A model generated the notes under the pieces. The model searched no databases. It had not been told where the DNA came from and saw only the letters and a program-made list of their open reading frames with translations. A program made the translations under genes and the position numbers. From Actinomycetota bacterium (GTDB lineage Bacteria > Actinomycetota > Actinomycetes > Propionibacteriales > Propionibacteriaceae): 64,000 nt of DNA. The stretch lies in NCBI GenBank assembly GCA_020161755.1, contig JAIUOS010000002.1:175874-239873 (forward strand), read 5' to 3'. Of the stretch, positions 51,271-60,203 are shown piece after piece (the stretch's first letter is position 1; each line of letters opens with the position of its first letter).

Positions 51271-51296
51271 CCACGCGACTCTGGTAGAACGCTGCC

Positions 51297-52331
51297 ATGC
51301 GCGCCGTCGTCTACTCCCGGGTCGGAGCCGTCCCCGAACTGCAGGACGTGCCCGAGCCGGTGTGCCCTCCGGACGGCGCCGTGGTCGCCGTCCGCGCCAC
51401 CGGGGTGTGCCGGTCGGACTGGCACGCCTGGAAGGGCCACGACCCGGTGCCGCTGCCGAACATCCCCGGCCACGAGTTCGCGGGCGTCCTCGTCGAGGTC
51501 GGGCCGGACGTCTCCGGTTTCGCGGTCGGCGACCGGGTCACCGTCCCGTTCGTCAACGGCTGCGGACGCTGCGCGTGGTGCTGCGCCGGGCAGGCACAGG
51601 TGTGCCCGGACCAGACCCAGCCCGGGTTCACCCACCCCGGCTCGTTCGCCGAGAAGGTGGTCGTGCGGGCCGCCAGCTTCAACCTCGTCCGCCTGCCCGA
51701 CGAGGTCGACTTCGTCACCGCCGCGTCGCTCGGCTGCCGGTTCGCCACCGCCTACCACGCCCTCACCGCGCAGGCCTGGCTCGCGGCAGGGGAGTGGCTC
51801 GTCGTGCTCGGCTGCGGCGGCGTCGGGCTGTCCGCGGTGATGATCGCCGCCGCTCTGGGCGCCCGCGTCGTGGCGGTCGACCCGTCCCCGTCCGCGCGGG
51901 CACGCGCCCTCGAGTTGGGCGCCGAGCTCGCTCTCGCCGACGCCGACCCGGACGCCCTCGTCGAGGCCACGACCGGTGGCGCCCACGTCAGCCTGGACGC
52001 GTTCGGCTCGGCCGCGACCGCGGCCGCCGGCGTCCGTTCGCTCCGGCGACGCGGACGCCACGTCCAGGTCGGCCTGATGCTCGGCGACCACGCGGACGCC
52101 CCGCTGCCGTGGGGTCCGGTCGTCGCCCGCGAGCTCGCGGTGCTGGGCAGCCACGGCATGGCCGCCGCCGACTACCCGGGCCTGCTGGCCATGATCGCGT
52201 CCGGACGCCTCGACCCGCGCGCGCTGGTCGGACGCACCGTCCCGCTCGCGCAGGCCGGCGCCGAACTGATGGCCTTGGACGCGCCCGTGCCCGCCGCGGC
52301 CGGAATGGTCGTGGCGGTCGTGCCCGGCTAG
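51297..52331 (+). CDS. Zinc-dependent alcohol dehydrogenase (MDR family)
   Basis: The protein has 344 residues. Catalytic zinc ligands are visible: Cys in TGVCRSDWHAWKGHD, His-Glu in PGHEFAG; structural zinc Cys residues follow (NGCGRCAWCCAGQAQVC). The NAD-binding fold shows VVLGCGGVGLSAVM near 170. The annotated reaction would be oxidation of an alcohol to an aldehyde or ketone; the substrate is not known. TAGAAC lies 6 nt before ATG 51297 and there is no ribosome site, so the mRNA may be leaderless. The stop shares the palindrome CTAG (52328-52331) with the stop of the convergent gnd gene. Confidence 0.92.
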   Translation: MRAVVYSRVGAVPELQDVPEPVCPPDGAVVAVRATGVCRSDWHAWKGHDPVPLPNIPGHEFAGVLVEVGPDVSGFAVGDRVTVPFVNGCGRCAWCCAGQAQVCPDQTQPGFTHPGSFAEKVVVRAASFNLVRLPDEVDFVTAASLGCRFATAYHALTAQAWLAAGEWLVVLGCGGVGLSAVMIAAALGARVVAVDPSPSARARALELGAELALADADPDALVEATTGGAHVSLDAFGSAATAAAGVRSLRRRGRHVQVGLMLGDHADAPLPWGPVVARELAVLGSHGMAAADYPGLLAMIASGRLDPRALVGRTVPLAQAGAELMALDAPVPAAAGMVVAVVPG

Positions 52332-53224
52332 ATCGCGTCGATGTTCGCCGACTCGGCCTGCACCGCGTGCCCGCCGAACTGGTTGCGCATCGCCGCGACC
52401 AGCTTCATCGCCGGCGACTCCTTCTGCCGCGACACGAACCGGGCGAACAGCGCGGCGGTGAGAGCCGGCACCGGCACGCCGAGGTCGATCGCCGCGTCCA
52501 CCGTCCAACGGCCCTCGCCGGAGTCGTCGGCGTAGCCGCGGATGTGGTCGAGGTTCGGGTCCTCCTCGAGCGCCCGCGCGATCAGGTCGAGCAGCCAGGA
52601 ACGGATCACGGTGCCCTCGCGCCAGCTCTCGAACACCGCCGGCACGTTCGTCACCACGTCGGCCTTCTCCAGCAGCTCCCAGCCCTCGGCGTAGCCCTGC
52701 ATCATCGAGTACTCGATGCCGTTGTGCACCATCTTCGCGAAGTGCCCGGCGCCGTGCTCGCCGGCGTGGACGAACCCGAAGTCGCCGGGCGGCTTGAGCG
52801 CGTCGAAGATCGGCTGCACCACCTTCACGTCCGCCTCGTCACCGCCGCACATCAGCGCATAGCCGTACTCCTTGCCCCAGACGCCGCCGGAGACACCGCA
52901 GTCGATGAAGTGCACTCCCCGCTCGCCGAGCTTCGCCGCGCGGGGGGCGTCGCCGGTCCACTTGCTGTTGCCGCCGTCGATGATGATGTCGCCCTCGCTG
53001 AGCAGGCCGCCCAGGTCGTCCAGCACCGGTTCGAGGAACTGCACCGGAATCATCACCCACACCACGCGCGGGGAGTCGGTGAGCCCGTCGACCATCGCCG
53101 CCAGGCTCGGGACCTCCGAGACCGCCGGATTGGCGTCGTACCCGACCACCTCGTGCCCGGCGGCGCGCAGGCGTTCCACCATGTTGGCGCCCATCTTGCC
53201 CAGGCCGACCATTCCCAGCTGCAT
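52328..53224 (-). CDS. gnd: 6-phosphogluconate dehydrogenase, decarboxylating (short form)
   Basis: The protein has 298 residues, the length of the short (YqeC-type) enzymes. The NAD(P)-binding N-terminus is MQLGMVGLGKMGANMVERL; the substrate loop is DGGNSKWTGD and GVSGGVWGKEYG; the catalytic Lys lies in HFAKMVHNGIEYSMMQ. It converts 6-phosphogluconate to ribulose 5-phosphate in the pentose-phosphate pathway. GAGGAGGA precedes the start. The gene is followed in the same direction by nothing in its operon, since the alcohol dehydrogenase is convergent and overlaps by 4 nt. Confidence 0.93.
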   Translation of the reverse strand: MQLGMVGLGKMGANMVERLRAAGHEVVGYDANPAVSEVPSLAAMVDGLTDSPRVVWVMIPVQFLEPVLDDLGGLLSEGDIIIDGGNSKWTGDAPRAAKLGERGVHFIDCGVSGGVWGKEYGYALMCGGDEADVKVVQPIFDALKPPGDFGFVHAGEHGAGHFAKMVHNGIEYSMMQGYAEGWELLEKADVVTNVPAVFESWREGTVIRSWLLDLIARALEEDPNLDHIRGYADDSGEGRWTVDAAIDLGVPVPALTAALFARFVSRQKESPAMKLVAAMRNQFGGHAVQAESANIDAI

Positions 53225-53269
53225 CGTTCCTCCTCGACGTTCGGTTACCCGTTGTGGCCCGCGGATCGC

Positions 53270-54415
53270 TCAGGCGTCCGGGACGAGCTTCGCATCCTGC
53301 TTGGGGATGAACACCTTGTTCACGATCATCAACAGCGACGCCGTCACAGGCACCGCGATCAGGGCACCCAGCAGGCCCAGCAGCGTGCCGCCCACCATCG
53401 CGCCGATCAGCACCAGCGAGCCGGGGATGTCGACGGCCTTGTTCATCACCCGCGGGGTCATGATGTACGCCTCGACCTGCATGTAGGCGAAGTAGATGAC
53501 TGCGAAGATCAGCGCGGAGATCGGCGAGGTGAAGCAAATCACCGCCGAGGCCAGCAGCCAGAACAGCACCGGCCCGACCATCGGGATCATCGTGATCAGC
53601 AGCGCCAGGAACGCGAGCAGGGCCGCGAACGGGACGCTGAGGATGCTCATCAGGATCAGGGCGAACACCGCGTTGCAGAAGGCCAGGATCGCCATGCCCG
53701 ACACGTACCCGCCGACCGACTCGGTGATCTGGTCGGTGATCTCGGCGAGCTGCGGACGCGCGTACGCGGGCGCCAGCCGCTCGAGGGCGAGCTTCATGGT
53801 GTTCAGCGACGCGAGGAAGTACAGCGTGAGGACGAGGACGATCAAGGTGCCGGAGATCGCGTTGACGACACCGGTGCCGACGGCGAGCGCGCCGCCGCCG
53901 ATGGCCAGCAGGTTCGTCGGGTCGGACAGCCACGTCCGCGCCTGGTTCACCAGGTTGGCGAAGACGTCGCTCTGACCGCTCAGCGCGACCAGGTTCTTGA
54001 ACCAGTCGGAGTTCTGCATGTCGGTCAGGTAGCCCGGCATCGCGGCCGCGAACTGGCTGATCTGCGCGATGGCTGTCGGCAGGACGACGGCCAGGATGCC
54101 GCCGAAGGCCAGGAAGAACCCGGCGAACACCACCGCGATGCTCAGCCCGCGGCTCATCCTGTGCCGTTCCAGCCAGCGCACCAGCGGGTCGAGGGCGAGC
54201 GCGATGAACAGCGCGACACCGACCGAGATCAGGACGGTCGAGAGGTTGACCACCGAACTGGCCAGAGCGAGCGCGACCAGCGCGCCGACGGTGGCGGTGA
54301 AGCCCCAGGCGAACGGGTGACCGAAGTCGATCGCCAGGCGACGGGAACGTTGGACGACCACCTTCGTGACGGGCGGCTCGGTGGGTTCGACAACCTCGGG
54401 AGTGGGCTCAGCCAT
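53270..54415 (-). CDS. AI-2E family transporter (PerM/TqsA type)
   Basis: The protein has 381 residues from ATG 54415. A charged N-terminal tail precedes about eight membrane segments. PGLAFV-like and glycine-rich motifs near the end (LVLIGAMVGGTLLGLLGAL and IAVPVTASLLMIV) are the family hallmark. Members export small molecules or ions; true autoinducer-2 export is shown only for a few. On the minus strand TACGCT lies 6 nt before the start with no ribosome site, so the mRNA may be leaderless. It lies 45 bp upstream of gnd in the same direction. Confidence 0.88.
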   Translation of the reverse strand: MAEPTPEVVEPTEPPVTKVVVQRSRRLAIDFGHPFAWGFTATVGALVALALASSVVNLSTVLISVGVALFIALALDPLVRWLERHRMSRGLSIAVVFAGFFLAFGGILAVVLPTAIAQISQFAAAMPGYLTDMQNSDWFKNLVALSGQSDVFANLVNQARTWLSDPTNLLAIGGGALAVGTGVVNAISGTLIVLVLTLYFLASLNTMKLALERLAPAYARPQLAEITDQITESVGGYVSGMAILAFCNAVFALILMSILSVPFAALLAFLALLITMIPMVGPVLFWLLASAVICFTSPISALIFAVIYFAYMQVEAYIMTPRVMNKAVDIPGSLVLIGAMVGGTLLGLLGALIAVPVTASLLMIVNKVFIPKQDAKLVPDA

Positions 54416-54451
54416 GCCTGCAGCGTAGGCCCTCACCCCGCCCTGACCACG

Positions 54452-55327
54452 TCAACGACGCAGTCGCGCCAGAACCCAGGCCGGCACCAGTTCGAGGACG
54501 AGCACCGTCCCGGCAACCATCAGCAGCAGGCCGAGGCCCTGCGCGGCCGACAGCCGCTCGCCCAGCGCGACCAGGCCGATCAGCACCGCGAGGACCATGC
54601 CGGCGGTCTTCACCATGCTCTCGCCGGCCGGCCGTCCGTCGTTGGCACGGACGCCGAACAACGGACCCACCGCGGCGGCGATCAGCCCGAGGAGCAGCAG
54701 CGTGAGGTACGGCCCGTACGAGCCGTGGCCGGGGGCGCCGACCAGCAGCACGGCGGGCACGGTGAGGACGGCGGCCAGCAGGTTCGCCGTGGAGGACGCG
54801 GCGGGGCGCGAGCCCAGGTGGAGGGCCGAGTAGCGCATCGTGAACGCCGCGGCGAGCGCGCCGACCAGGCCCGCGAACATGCCCGAGATGGACGCCCACG
54901 AGTCGCCCTGGAGCGGGAAGACCACGACCAGCACCAGCCCGACGAAGCCGACCACCAGCCCGATCGCCGCGCGTCCGGTGATGCGGTCGATGCCCCACGC
55001 CTGGCCGATCACGGTGGCGAACAACGGGGTGGCGCCGAGCACGATCGCCGCGACCGACACGCCCAGCTGGTCCAGGGCGAGGCACAGGCCGCCGTTCTGG
55101 ACGGCGATCGAGACCGCCAGGACCAGCAGCTGTCCGGGCGGGCCGCCGGCGCTCCAGCGTCCGTTCTTGAGCCGGGCCACCACGCCGACACCGGCGCCGA
55201 CGCACAGGCAGACCAGCAGGGAGGCGAGCGGCCAACCGAAGCCGTCGACGAGCCCGCGCAGGAACAGGAAGGACAGACCCCACAGCGCGGACAGGCCGAC
55301 GGCGATCGGCCAACTCCTTCGCTGCAT
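54452..55327 (-). CDS. EamA-family (DMT) transporter
   Basis: The protein has 291 residues with ten predicted membrane segments in two EamA repeats: LSALWGLSFLFLRGLVDGF at the start and the second repeat from about residue 150 (MFAGLVGALAAAFTMRYSA). Members export amino acids or other metabolites. GGGGAAA precedes ATG 55327. It is divergent from the MFS gene, with a 146-bp gap in which no strong promoter was recognised except TAGCCT for the MFS gene. Confidence 0.85.
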   Translation of the reverse strand: MQRRSWPIAVGLSALWGLSFLFLRGLVDGFGWPLASLLVCLCVGAGVGVVARLKNGRWSAGGPPGQLLVLAVSIAVQNGGLCLALDQLGVSVAAIVLGATPLFATVIGQAWGIDRITGRAAIGLVVGFVGLVLVVVFPLQGDSWASISGMFAGLVGALAAAFTMRYSALHLGSRPAASSTANLLAAVLTVPAVLLVGAPGHGSYGPYLTLLLLGLIAAAVGPLFGVRANDGRPAGESMVKTAGMVLAVLIGLVALGERLSAAQGLGLLLMVAGTVLVLELVPAWVLARLRR

Positions 55328-55473
55328 CGCGTTTCCCCTCGGAATCGGAACTGACCAACGCTCTCATATCGGCGCGCCGGTTTCACTGAATCGACAACAT
55401 TCGTGCATGGCTTGGGGTTTCGCGTGAGCGGTGTTGCAACGCGTCCGGTTGCAGAGGGGCCTAGCCTGAACCG

Positions 55474-56718
55474 GTGAACGCCGCTGCCTCGACGGTGCAA
55501 CGCACCTACCTCGGCCTCACCGTGCTCACCACGCTGGCCGCGTCCTTCATCTGGGGCGTCAACACCCTGTTCCTGCTCGACGCGGGCCTGGACAACACCG
55601 AGGCGTTCGCCGCCAACGCCGCCTTCACCCTCGGCATGGTGCTGTTCGAGATCCCGACCGGGGTCGTCGCCGACACCAGGGGACGCCGGTTCTCGTTCCT
55701 GCTCGGCACCCTCACCCTGCTCGCCTCGACGCTGCTCTACTGGTGGATGTGGGTGGCCCGGGCCCCGTTCGTCGGCTGGGTGCTGGCCTCGGTGCTGATC
55801 GGGCTGGGCTTCACGTTCTTCTCCGGGGCGACCGAGGCCTGGCTGGTCGACGCGCTCGCCGACGCCGGCTGGACCGAGGGCCTCGAGACCGTGTTCGGGC
55901 ACGCCCAGGTGGCCAGCGGTGTCGCGATGCTGGTCGGCTCGGTGCTCGGCGGCGTGATCGCGCAGGCCAGCAACCTCGGCGTGCCCTACCTGATCCGCTC
56001 GGGGGTGCTGCTGCTCGCCGCGGTGCTCGCCTGGCGGTTCATGCGCGACCGCGGCTTCACCCCTGACCGCTCCGCGCGTCCGGGCAAGGCCGTCCGCGAC
56101 GTACTGGCCGGCTCGATCGAGAACGGCCTGCGGAACCCGCCGGTGCGCTGGCTGATGGTGGCCGCCCCGTTCACCGCGGGGGTAGGAGTCTACGTCTTCT
56201 ACGCGCTCCAGCCCTACCTGCTGCAACTCGCCGGCGACCCCGGCGCGTACAGCATCGCGGGGGCGGCCGCGGCGCTCGCGGCCGGCGCGCAGATCGTCGG
56301 TGGGCTGCTGGTCCCGCGGCTGCGGCGCCGGTTCCGTCGACGGACGGACGCGGTCCTGCTCGGCACCCTGCTCGGGGTCGGGCTGCTGATCGGGCTGGGC
56401 GTCGCCCCGAACCTGTGGACGGCCCTGGCGCTGGTGGCGGTGTGGTCGTTCAGCTGGGCGGTGGTCGGGCCGCTGCGGCAGTCGTTCCTCAACGGGGAGA
56501 TCCCGTCCGCGCAGCGCGCTACCGTGCTGTCGTTCGACTCGCTGATGGGTTCGGCTGGGGGAGTCGTGGTGCAGCCCGCGCTCGGTCGGGTGGCGGACGT
56601 GTCCGGCTACGCCGCGTCCTACCTGGTCAGCGCAGGCATCCAGGCGGTCGCGCTGCCGTTCGTGTGGCTGGCCCGCCGCGCGCGTGCCGGCAGCGACCCG
56701 ATCGAGGCGGCGCCATGA
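55474..56718 (+). CDS. MFS transporter
   Basis: The protein has 414 residues and twelve predicted membrane segments. LFEIPTGVVADTRGRRFSF holds the loop 2-3 MFS motif (G-x-x-x-D-x-x-G-R-R). TEAWLVDAL near 125 is found in the YxeA/TetA-like drug-exporter branch. The start is GTG 55474: TAGCCT is 6 nt upstream and there is no ribosome site, so the transcript may be leaderless. The stop overlaps the start of the ThpR gene (ATGA). Confidence 0.88.
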   Translation: MNAAASTVQRTYLGLTVLTTLAASFIWGVNTLFLLDAGLDNTEAFAANAAFTLGMVLFEIPTGVVADTRGRRFSFLLGTLTLLASTLLYWWMWVARAPFVGWVLASVLIGLGFTFFSGATEAWLVDALADAGWTEGLETVFGHAQVASGVAMLVGSVLGGVIAQASNLGVPYLIRSGVLLLAAVLAWRFMRDRGFTPDRSARPGKAVRDVLAGSIENGLRNPPVRWLMVAAPFTAGVGVYVFYALQPYLLQLAGDPGAYSIAGAAAALAAGAQIVGGLLVPRLRRRFRRRTDAVLLGTLLGVGLLIGLGVAPNLWTALALVAVWSFSWAVVGPLRQSFLNGEIPSAQRATVLSFDSLMGSAGGVVVQPALGRVADVSGYAASYLVSAGIQAVALPFVWLARRARAGSDPIEAAP

Positions 56719-57275
56719 GCGAGCGCCTGTTCGTGGCGGTGGTGCCGCCGCCGGCCGTGGTGGCCGCGTGGGACGAGTTCCTGGACCCGCGGCGCGACGC
56801 CGAGCCGGACTTCCGCTGGACCGTGCCGGACGGCTGGCACCTGACCTGCGCGTTCATGGCCGGCGTGCCTTCCGGGCTGGTCGATCCGCTCGTCGAGGCG
56901 CTCGACGAGGTGGCCGCCCGCACCGCGCCGTTCGGCGTCGAGGTGGGCGGTGCCGGCGCGTTCCCCGATCCCGACCGTGCGAAGGCGCTGTGGCTGGGGG
57001 TGCGCGCCGGCGCGTCCGATCTCGCCCAGCTCGCCACCCGGGTGCGCAACGCGTGCGCGGGCACCGGTGCGGTGGTGGACGGCGGACGCTTCCGCGGCCA
57101 CCTCACCATCGCCCGCACCCGTCCGATGCCGGCGCGGAGGTGGCTGACGATCCTGGACGCGATGCCCCCGGCGTCGTGGAGCGTGGAGGAGTTCGTGCTG
57201 ATCCGCTCGCTGCTGCTGCGCGGTGGCTCCGGTTACCAGGCGGTCAGCCGGCACCGTCTGGTGGGCGGCGGCTAA
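56715..57275 (+). CDS. thpR: RNA 2',3'-cyclic phosphodiesterase (2'-5' RNA ligase family)
   Basis: The protein has 186 residues. It has the two HxT/S motifs of the 2H phosphoesterase fold: WHLTCAFM near 46-53 and GHLTIAR near 131-137. RLFVAVVPPPAV at the start and KALWLGV in the middle are typical of ThpR. The enzyme opens 2',3'-cyclic phosphates on RNA ends and can ligate tRNA halves in vitro. It is coupled to the upstream MFS gene by a 4-nt overlap; the link between them is probably only transcriptional. Confidence 0.9.
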   Translation: MSERLFVAVVPPPAVVAAWDEFLDPRRDAEPDFRWTVPDGWHLTCAFMAGVPSGLVDPLVEALDEVAARTAPFGVEVGGAGAFPDPDRAKALWLGVRAGASDLAQLATRVRNACAGTGAVVDGGRFRGHLTIARTRPMPARRWLTILDAMPPASWSVEEFVLIRSLLLRGGSGYQAVSRHRLVGGG

Positions 57276-57286
57276 GCTCGCCGCTC

Positions 57287-58552
57287 GTGGCCGGTATCAG
57301 GGGGTTGTTCGCGGACACGACACCCCTGACCAACGACAACTTCCGTCGCCTCTGGCAGGCCAACATCGTCACCGTCATCGGCGCGCAGCTGACCGTGGTG
57401 GCGGTGCCGGCGCAGATCTACGCGATCACCGGCGACTCCGCCTACGTCGGCCTCACCGGGCTGTTCGGCCTGGTGCCGTTGGTGGTGTTCGGGCTGTGGG
57501 GCGGCGCGCTGGCCGACCACTTCGACCGCCGGGTGCTGCTGCTGATCACGACGGTCGGGCTGATCCTGACCAGCGGCCTGTTCTGGCTGCAGGCGGCGCT
57601 CGACCTGAACAACGTGTGGCTGCTGCTGGGGCTCTTCGCGCTGCAGCAGGCGTTCTTCGGGATCAACCAGCCCACCCGCAGCGCGGTGCTGCCCCGGATC
57701 CTGCCCGCCGAGCAGTTGCCGGCCGCCAACGCGCTGAGCATGACCGTGATGATGGCCGGTTCGATCGCCGGCCCGATGCTGGGCGGGGTGCTGATCCCGA
57801 TCGTCGGCTACAGCTGGCTGTACCTGATCGACACGATCACGCTGTTCGCCACCCTGTCCGCGGTGTGGCGCCTGCCGTCCCTGGCGGTCGAGAACCGCGC
57901 GGGCTCGCCCGGGCTGCGCTCGGTGATCGACGGCCTCGGCTACCTGCGCGGCCACCCGGTGCTGCTCACCTCGTTCCTGGTCGACCTGATCGCGATGATC
58001 TTCGGCATGCCCCGCGCGCTGGCCCCCGAGGTCGCGCACCTCTCGTTCGGCGGCCTGGTCGAGGGCGGGATCGAGTTCGCGTGGCTGAGCGCGGCGATCC
58101 CGATCGGCGCGGTGCTCGGCGGCGTGTTCTCCGGGTGGGTGTCCGGAGTGGTGCGGCAGGGACGCGCGGTGATCTTCAGCATTCTCGTGTGGGGCGCCGC
58201 GATCACCGGGCTCGGCGTGGCCGTCGCGCTCGCCGGCCGGTGGCAGGCGGCGATGCTGGTGGCCGCGGTGGCGTTCCTGGCCGTCGGCGGGGCCGCCGAC
58301 ATGGCGTCCGCCGCGTTCCGGCAGTCGATGCTCCAGGCGGCCGCCGACGACACCGTGCGCGGCCGGCTCCAGGGCGTGTTCATCGTGGTCGTGGCCGGTG
58401 GGCCCCGGATCGCCGATGTGCTGCACGGCTACGCCGGCGGCCTGGTCGGCACCGCGTGGGCGATCGGCGGCGGCGGCCTGCTCGTCATCGTGCTCACCGC
58501 GGTCGTGGCGGTAATGGTGCCCGCTTTCTGGCGGTACCGGGCCGCGTCGTAG
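57287..58552 (+). CDS. MFS transporter, EntS-like
   Basis: The protein has 421 residues from GTG 57287, chosen because TAAGCT lies 8 nt upstream and no ribosome site exists; the long open frame that reaches further back lies over ThpR and is not used. TPLTNDNFRRLWQANIVTVIG is the usual start of enterobactin-exporter-like MFS proteins; GGALADHFDRRVLLLIT is the loop 2-3 motif. QPTRSAVLPRILPAEQLPAANAL also is conserved in this branch. Twelve membrane spans. The substrate may be a siderophore or drug. Its stop TAG is part of the hexamer TAGGAT before the CorA gene. Confidence 0.88.
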   Translation: MAGIRGLFADTTPLTNDNFRRLWQANIVTVIGAQLTVVAVPAQIYAITGDSAYVGLTGLFGLVPLVVFGLWGGALADHFDRRVLLLITTVGLILTSGLFWLQAALDLNNVWLLLGLFALQQAFFGINQPTRSAVLPRILPAEQLPAANALSMTVMMAGSIAGPMLGGVLIPIVGYSWLYLIDTITLFATLSAVWRLPSLAVENRAGSPGLRSVIDGLGYLRGHPVLLTSFLVDLIAMIFGMPRALAPEVAHLSFGGLVEGGIEFAWLSAAIPIGAVLGGVFSGWVSGVVRQGRAVIFSILVWGAAITGLGVAVALAGRWQAAMLVAAVAFLAVGGAADMASAAFRQSMLQAAADDTVRGRLQGVFIVVVAGGPRIADVLHGYAGGLVGTAWAIGGGGLLVIVLTAVVAVMVPAFWRYRAAS

Positions 58553-58561
58553 GATCCCCCC

Positions 58562-59560
58562 GTGGCGTTCCAGCGCGTGTTGTGGATCGACCGGGAATCA
58601 GGCACGGTCACGAAGCGGACCGACGCCGAGATCCCGGCGCTGATGAAGGACCCGTCGGGGTGGCTGTGGCTCGACGTCCCCGAGCCGGACGAGCAGACCG
58701 CAGCCCTGCTCACCGAGGTGTTCGGCGCGCACCCGGCGGCCGTGGCCGACGTGATGGAGCGCAACCACGTCCCCCGGTTGCACCTCTACGGCGACGTGCT
58801 GTTCCTGGTGCTTCACCGCCCGTTGGTCGGGGAGGCCGGACACGTGCACTACATGGAGCTCGACCAGTTCATCGGCGCCAACTACCTGGTCACCACCCAC
58901 GGGCCGCGAAACCTGGCCGTGCCGTTGGAGCGGCTGCTGGAGGAGACCGACGACCTCGCTGACCGGATGCTGGCCGGACGCTGGGTGCCGTCCGGGCCGT
59001 GGGCGGCGTCCAAGCGGATCGTGAGCGGCCTGACGATCGCGGAGGAGCGGTTCGTCAACCGGCTCGCGCGCGACGTCGGCGAGCTGGAGAAGCAGGTGAT
59101 GGCGCACGCCGGCGACTCCAACCCGCAGGTGTTCCTCGAGCAGCTGTTCAGCTGCCGACACGCGCTGCTCACCGTCCGCACGATGAGCAGCCAGTCGGCG
59201 GAGATCTACGGACGCGCGATCCGGCTTCTGTCCGGCGACAAGGGCGTCGAGGCGATGCTGCGCGACAACAAGGACGCCTACGACCGGCTCAGCCGCATCA
59301 CCAGCAGCCAGCTCGACTTCCTGTCCGGCATCACCGAGTACTACCGGGCCAGGACCGACACCAAGATGACCATCGCCGCCGAGCGGCTCGCCGTGATCGC
59401 TGCGATCACCCTGCCGGTGACCGCCATCAGCTCGGTGCTCGGCATGAACGTGATCGTCAACGAGTCGACGAACTGGCCGTGGCTGATCGGCCTGCTCGTG
59501 GTGATGATCGGGCTGTCCCTGGTCCTGCTCCGCTGGGCGAAGCGCCAAGGCTGGTGGTGA
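58562..59560 (+). CDS. corA: CorA-type divalent cation transporter
   Basis: The protein has 332 residues. The large cytoplasmic domain (WLWLDVPEPDEQT, ERNHVPRLHLYGDVLFLVLH) ends in two C-terminal membrane segments; the pore motif G-M-N is present in SSVLGMNVIVN near 298. This is the CorA/MIT family for Mg2+ or Zn2+. The start is GTG 58562 with TAGGAT 6 nt upstream and no ribosome site, another leaderless candidate. A long inverted repeat follows the stop. Confidence 0.92.
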   Translation: MAFQRVLWIDRESGTVTKRTDAEIPALMKDPSGWLWLDVPEPDEQTAALLTEVFGAHPAAVADVMERNHVPRLHLYGDVLFLVLHRPLVGEAGHVHYMELDQFIGANYLVTTHGPRNLAVPLERLLEETDDLADRMLAGRWVPSGPWAASKRIVSGLTIAEERFVNRLARDVGELEKQVMAHAGDSNPQVFLEQLFSCRHALLTVRTMSSQSAEIYGRAIRLLSGDKGVEAMLRDNKDAYDRLSRITSSQLDFLSGITEYYRARTDTKMTIAAERLAVIAAITLPVTAISSVLGMNVIVNESTNWPWLIGLLVVMIGLSLVLLRWAKRQGWW

Positions 59561-59570
59561 CCCCCGTCCC

Positions 59571-59624
59571 CCGACTTGTCAGAATCTCAGAACGCTGGAG
59601 CGTCCCCTGCTTCTGACAAGTCGG
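59571..59624. terminator. Long inverted repeat with nested hairpin, bidirectional terminator
   Basis: CCGACTTGTCAGAA (59571-59584) and TTCTGACAAGTCGG (59611-59624) are perfect 14-nt arms. Inside the 26-nt loop ACGCT (59592-59596) and AGCGT (59599-59603) form a second small hairpin. Outside the arms the flanks are again similar in inverse. It lies between the convergent corA and yqeY genes and would end transcription from both sides. Confidence 0.8.
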
Positions 59625-59633
59625 AGGGCGGGG

Positions 59634-60101
59634 TCACGAGAGGGCGGCCTTGACCTTGGCCGCGACCTTCGCGCCCTCGGCACGTCCGGCGGCCCGGGCG
59701 TTGACGGCCTTGATGACCAGGCCCATCTGGCGCATGGTGGGCGCCTCGCCGAGCTGGGACGCCGCCGCGGCGACCTCCTCGGCCACGATCGCGTCGAGCT
59801 CGTCGTCGCTGAGCGCGGCCGGCAGGTAGCGCTGGAGGACGTCGACCTCGGACAGCTCCTTGGCGGCCAGCTCGGGACGGTTGCCGGCGGTGTACGCCTC
59901 GGCGGAGTCGCGGCGCTTGGCCACCTCGCGGTTGAGGACGGCGTGCACCTCGGCGTCGGAGAGCTCGCGCGCCTCCTTGCCGGCCACCTGCTCGGTCTGG
60001 ATCGCGCTCATCGCCATCCGCAGGGTGGACCTGACCAGGTCGTCCTTGGCCTTCATCGCCGTGACCAGGTCGGCCTGGATCCGGTCCTTCAGTTCGCTCA
60101 T
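59634..60101 (-). CDS. GatB/YqeY domain protein
   Basis: The protein has 155 residues from ATG 60101; GTCGAGGA is just upstream and a longer in-frame start would add unrelated residues. SELKDRIQADLVTAMKAKD, then LRMAMSAIQTEQ, and the end PTMRQMGLVIKAVNARAAGRA are typical YqeY. The fold is shared with the tail domain of GatB, the tRNA amidotransferase subunit, and may bind tRNA; no enzyme activity is known. The gene is divergent from metX with about 100 bp between. Confidence 0.9.
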   Translation of the reverse strand: MSELKDRIQADLVTAMKAKDDLVRSTLRMAMSAIQTEQVAGKEARELSDAEVHAVLNREVAKRRDSAEAYTAGNRPELAAKELSEVDVLQRYLPAALSDDELDAIVAEEVAAAASQLGEAPTMRQMGLVIKAVNARAAGRAEGAKVAAKVKAALS

Positions 60102-60203
60102 TCCTCGACCCTTCCGTCTCAAACCCGGCCATTCTCCCACGGCGGGACGCGGTGTACGACGCGGCTATAGTGAGGGCCGCTGAAGCGGGGGAGAGGGGTG
60201 CGG

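Noticed and set aside
51173..55354. Very long open frame of 1,393 codons on the + strand across several genes
   Set aside because: It runs over genes with clear families on both strands (alcohol dehydrogenase, gnd, AI-2E, EamA) and its product is Arg/His/Asp-rich without motifs. This is a GC-bias artefact.
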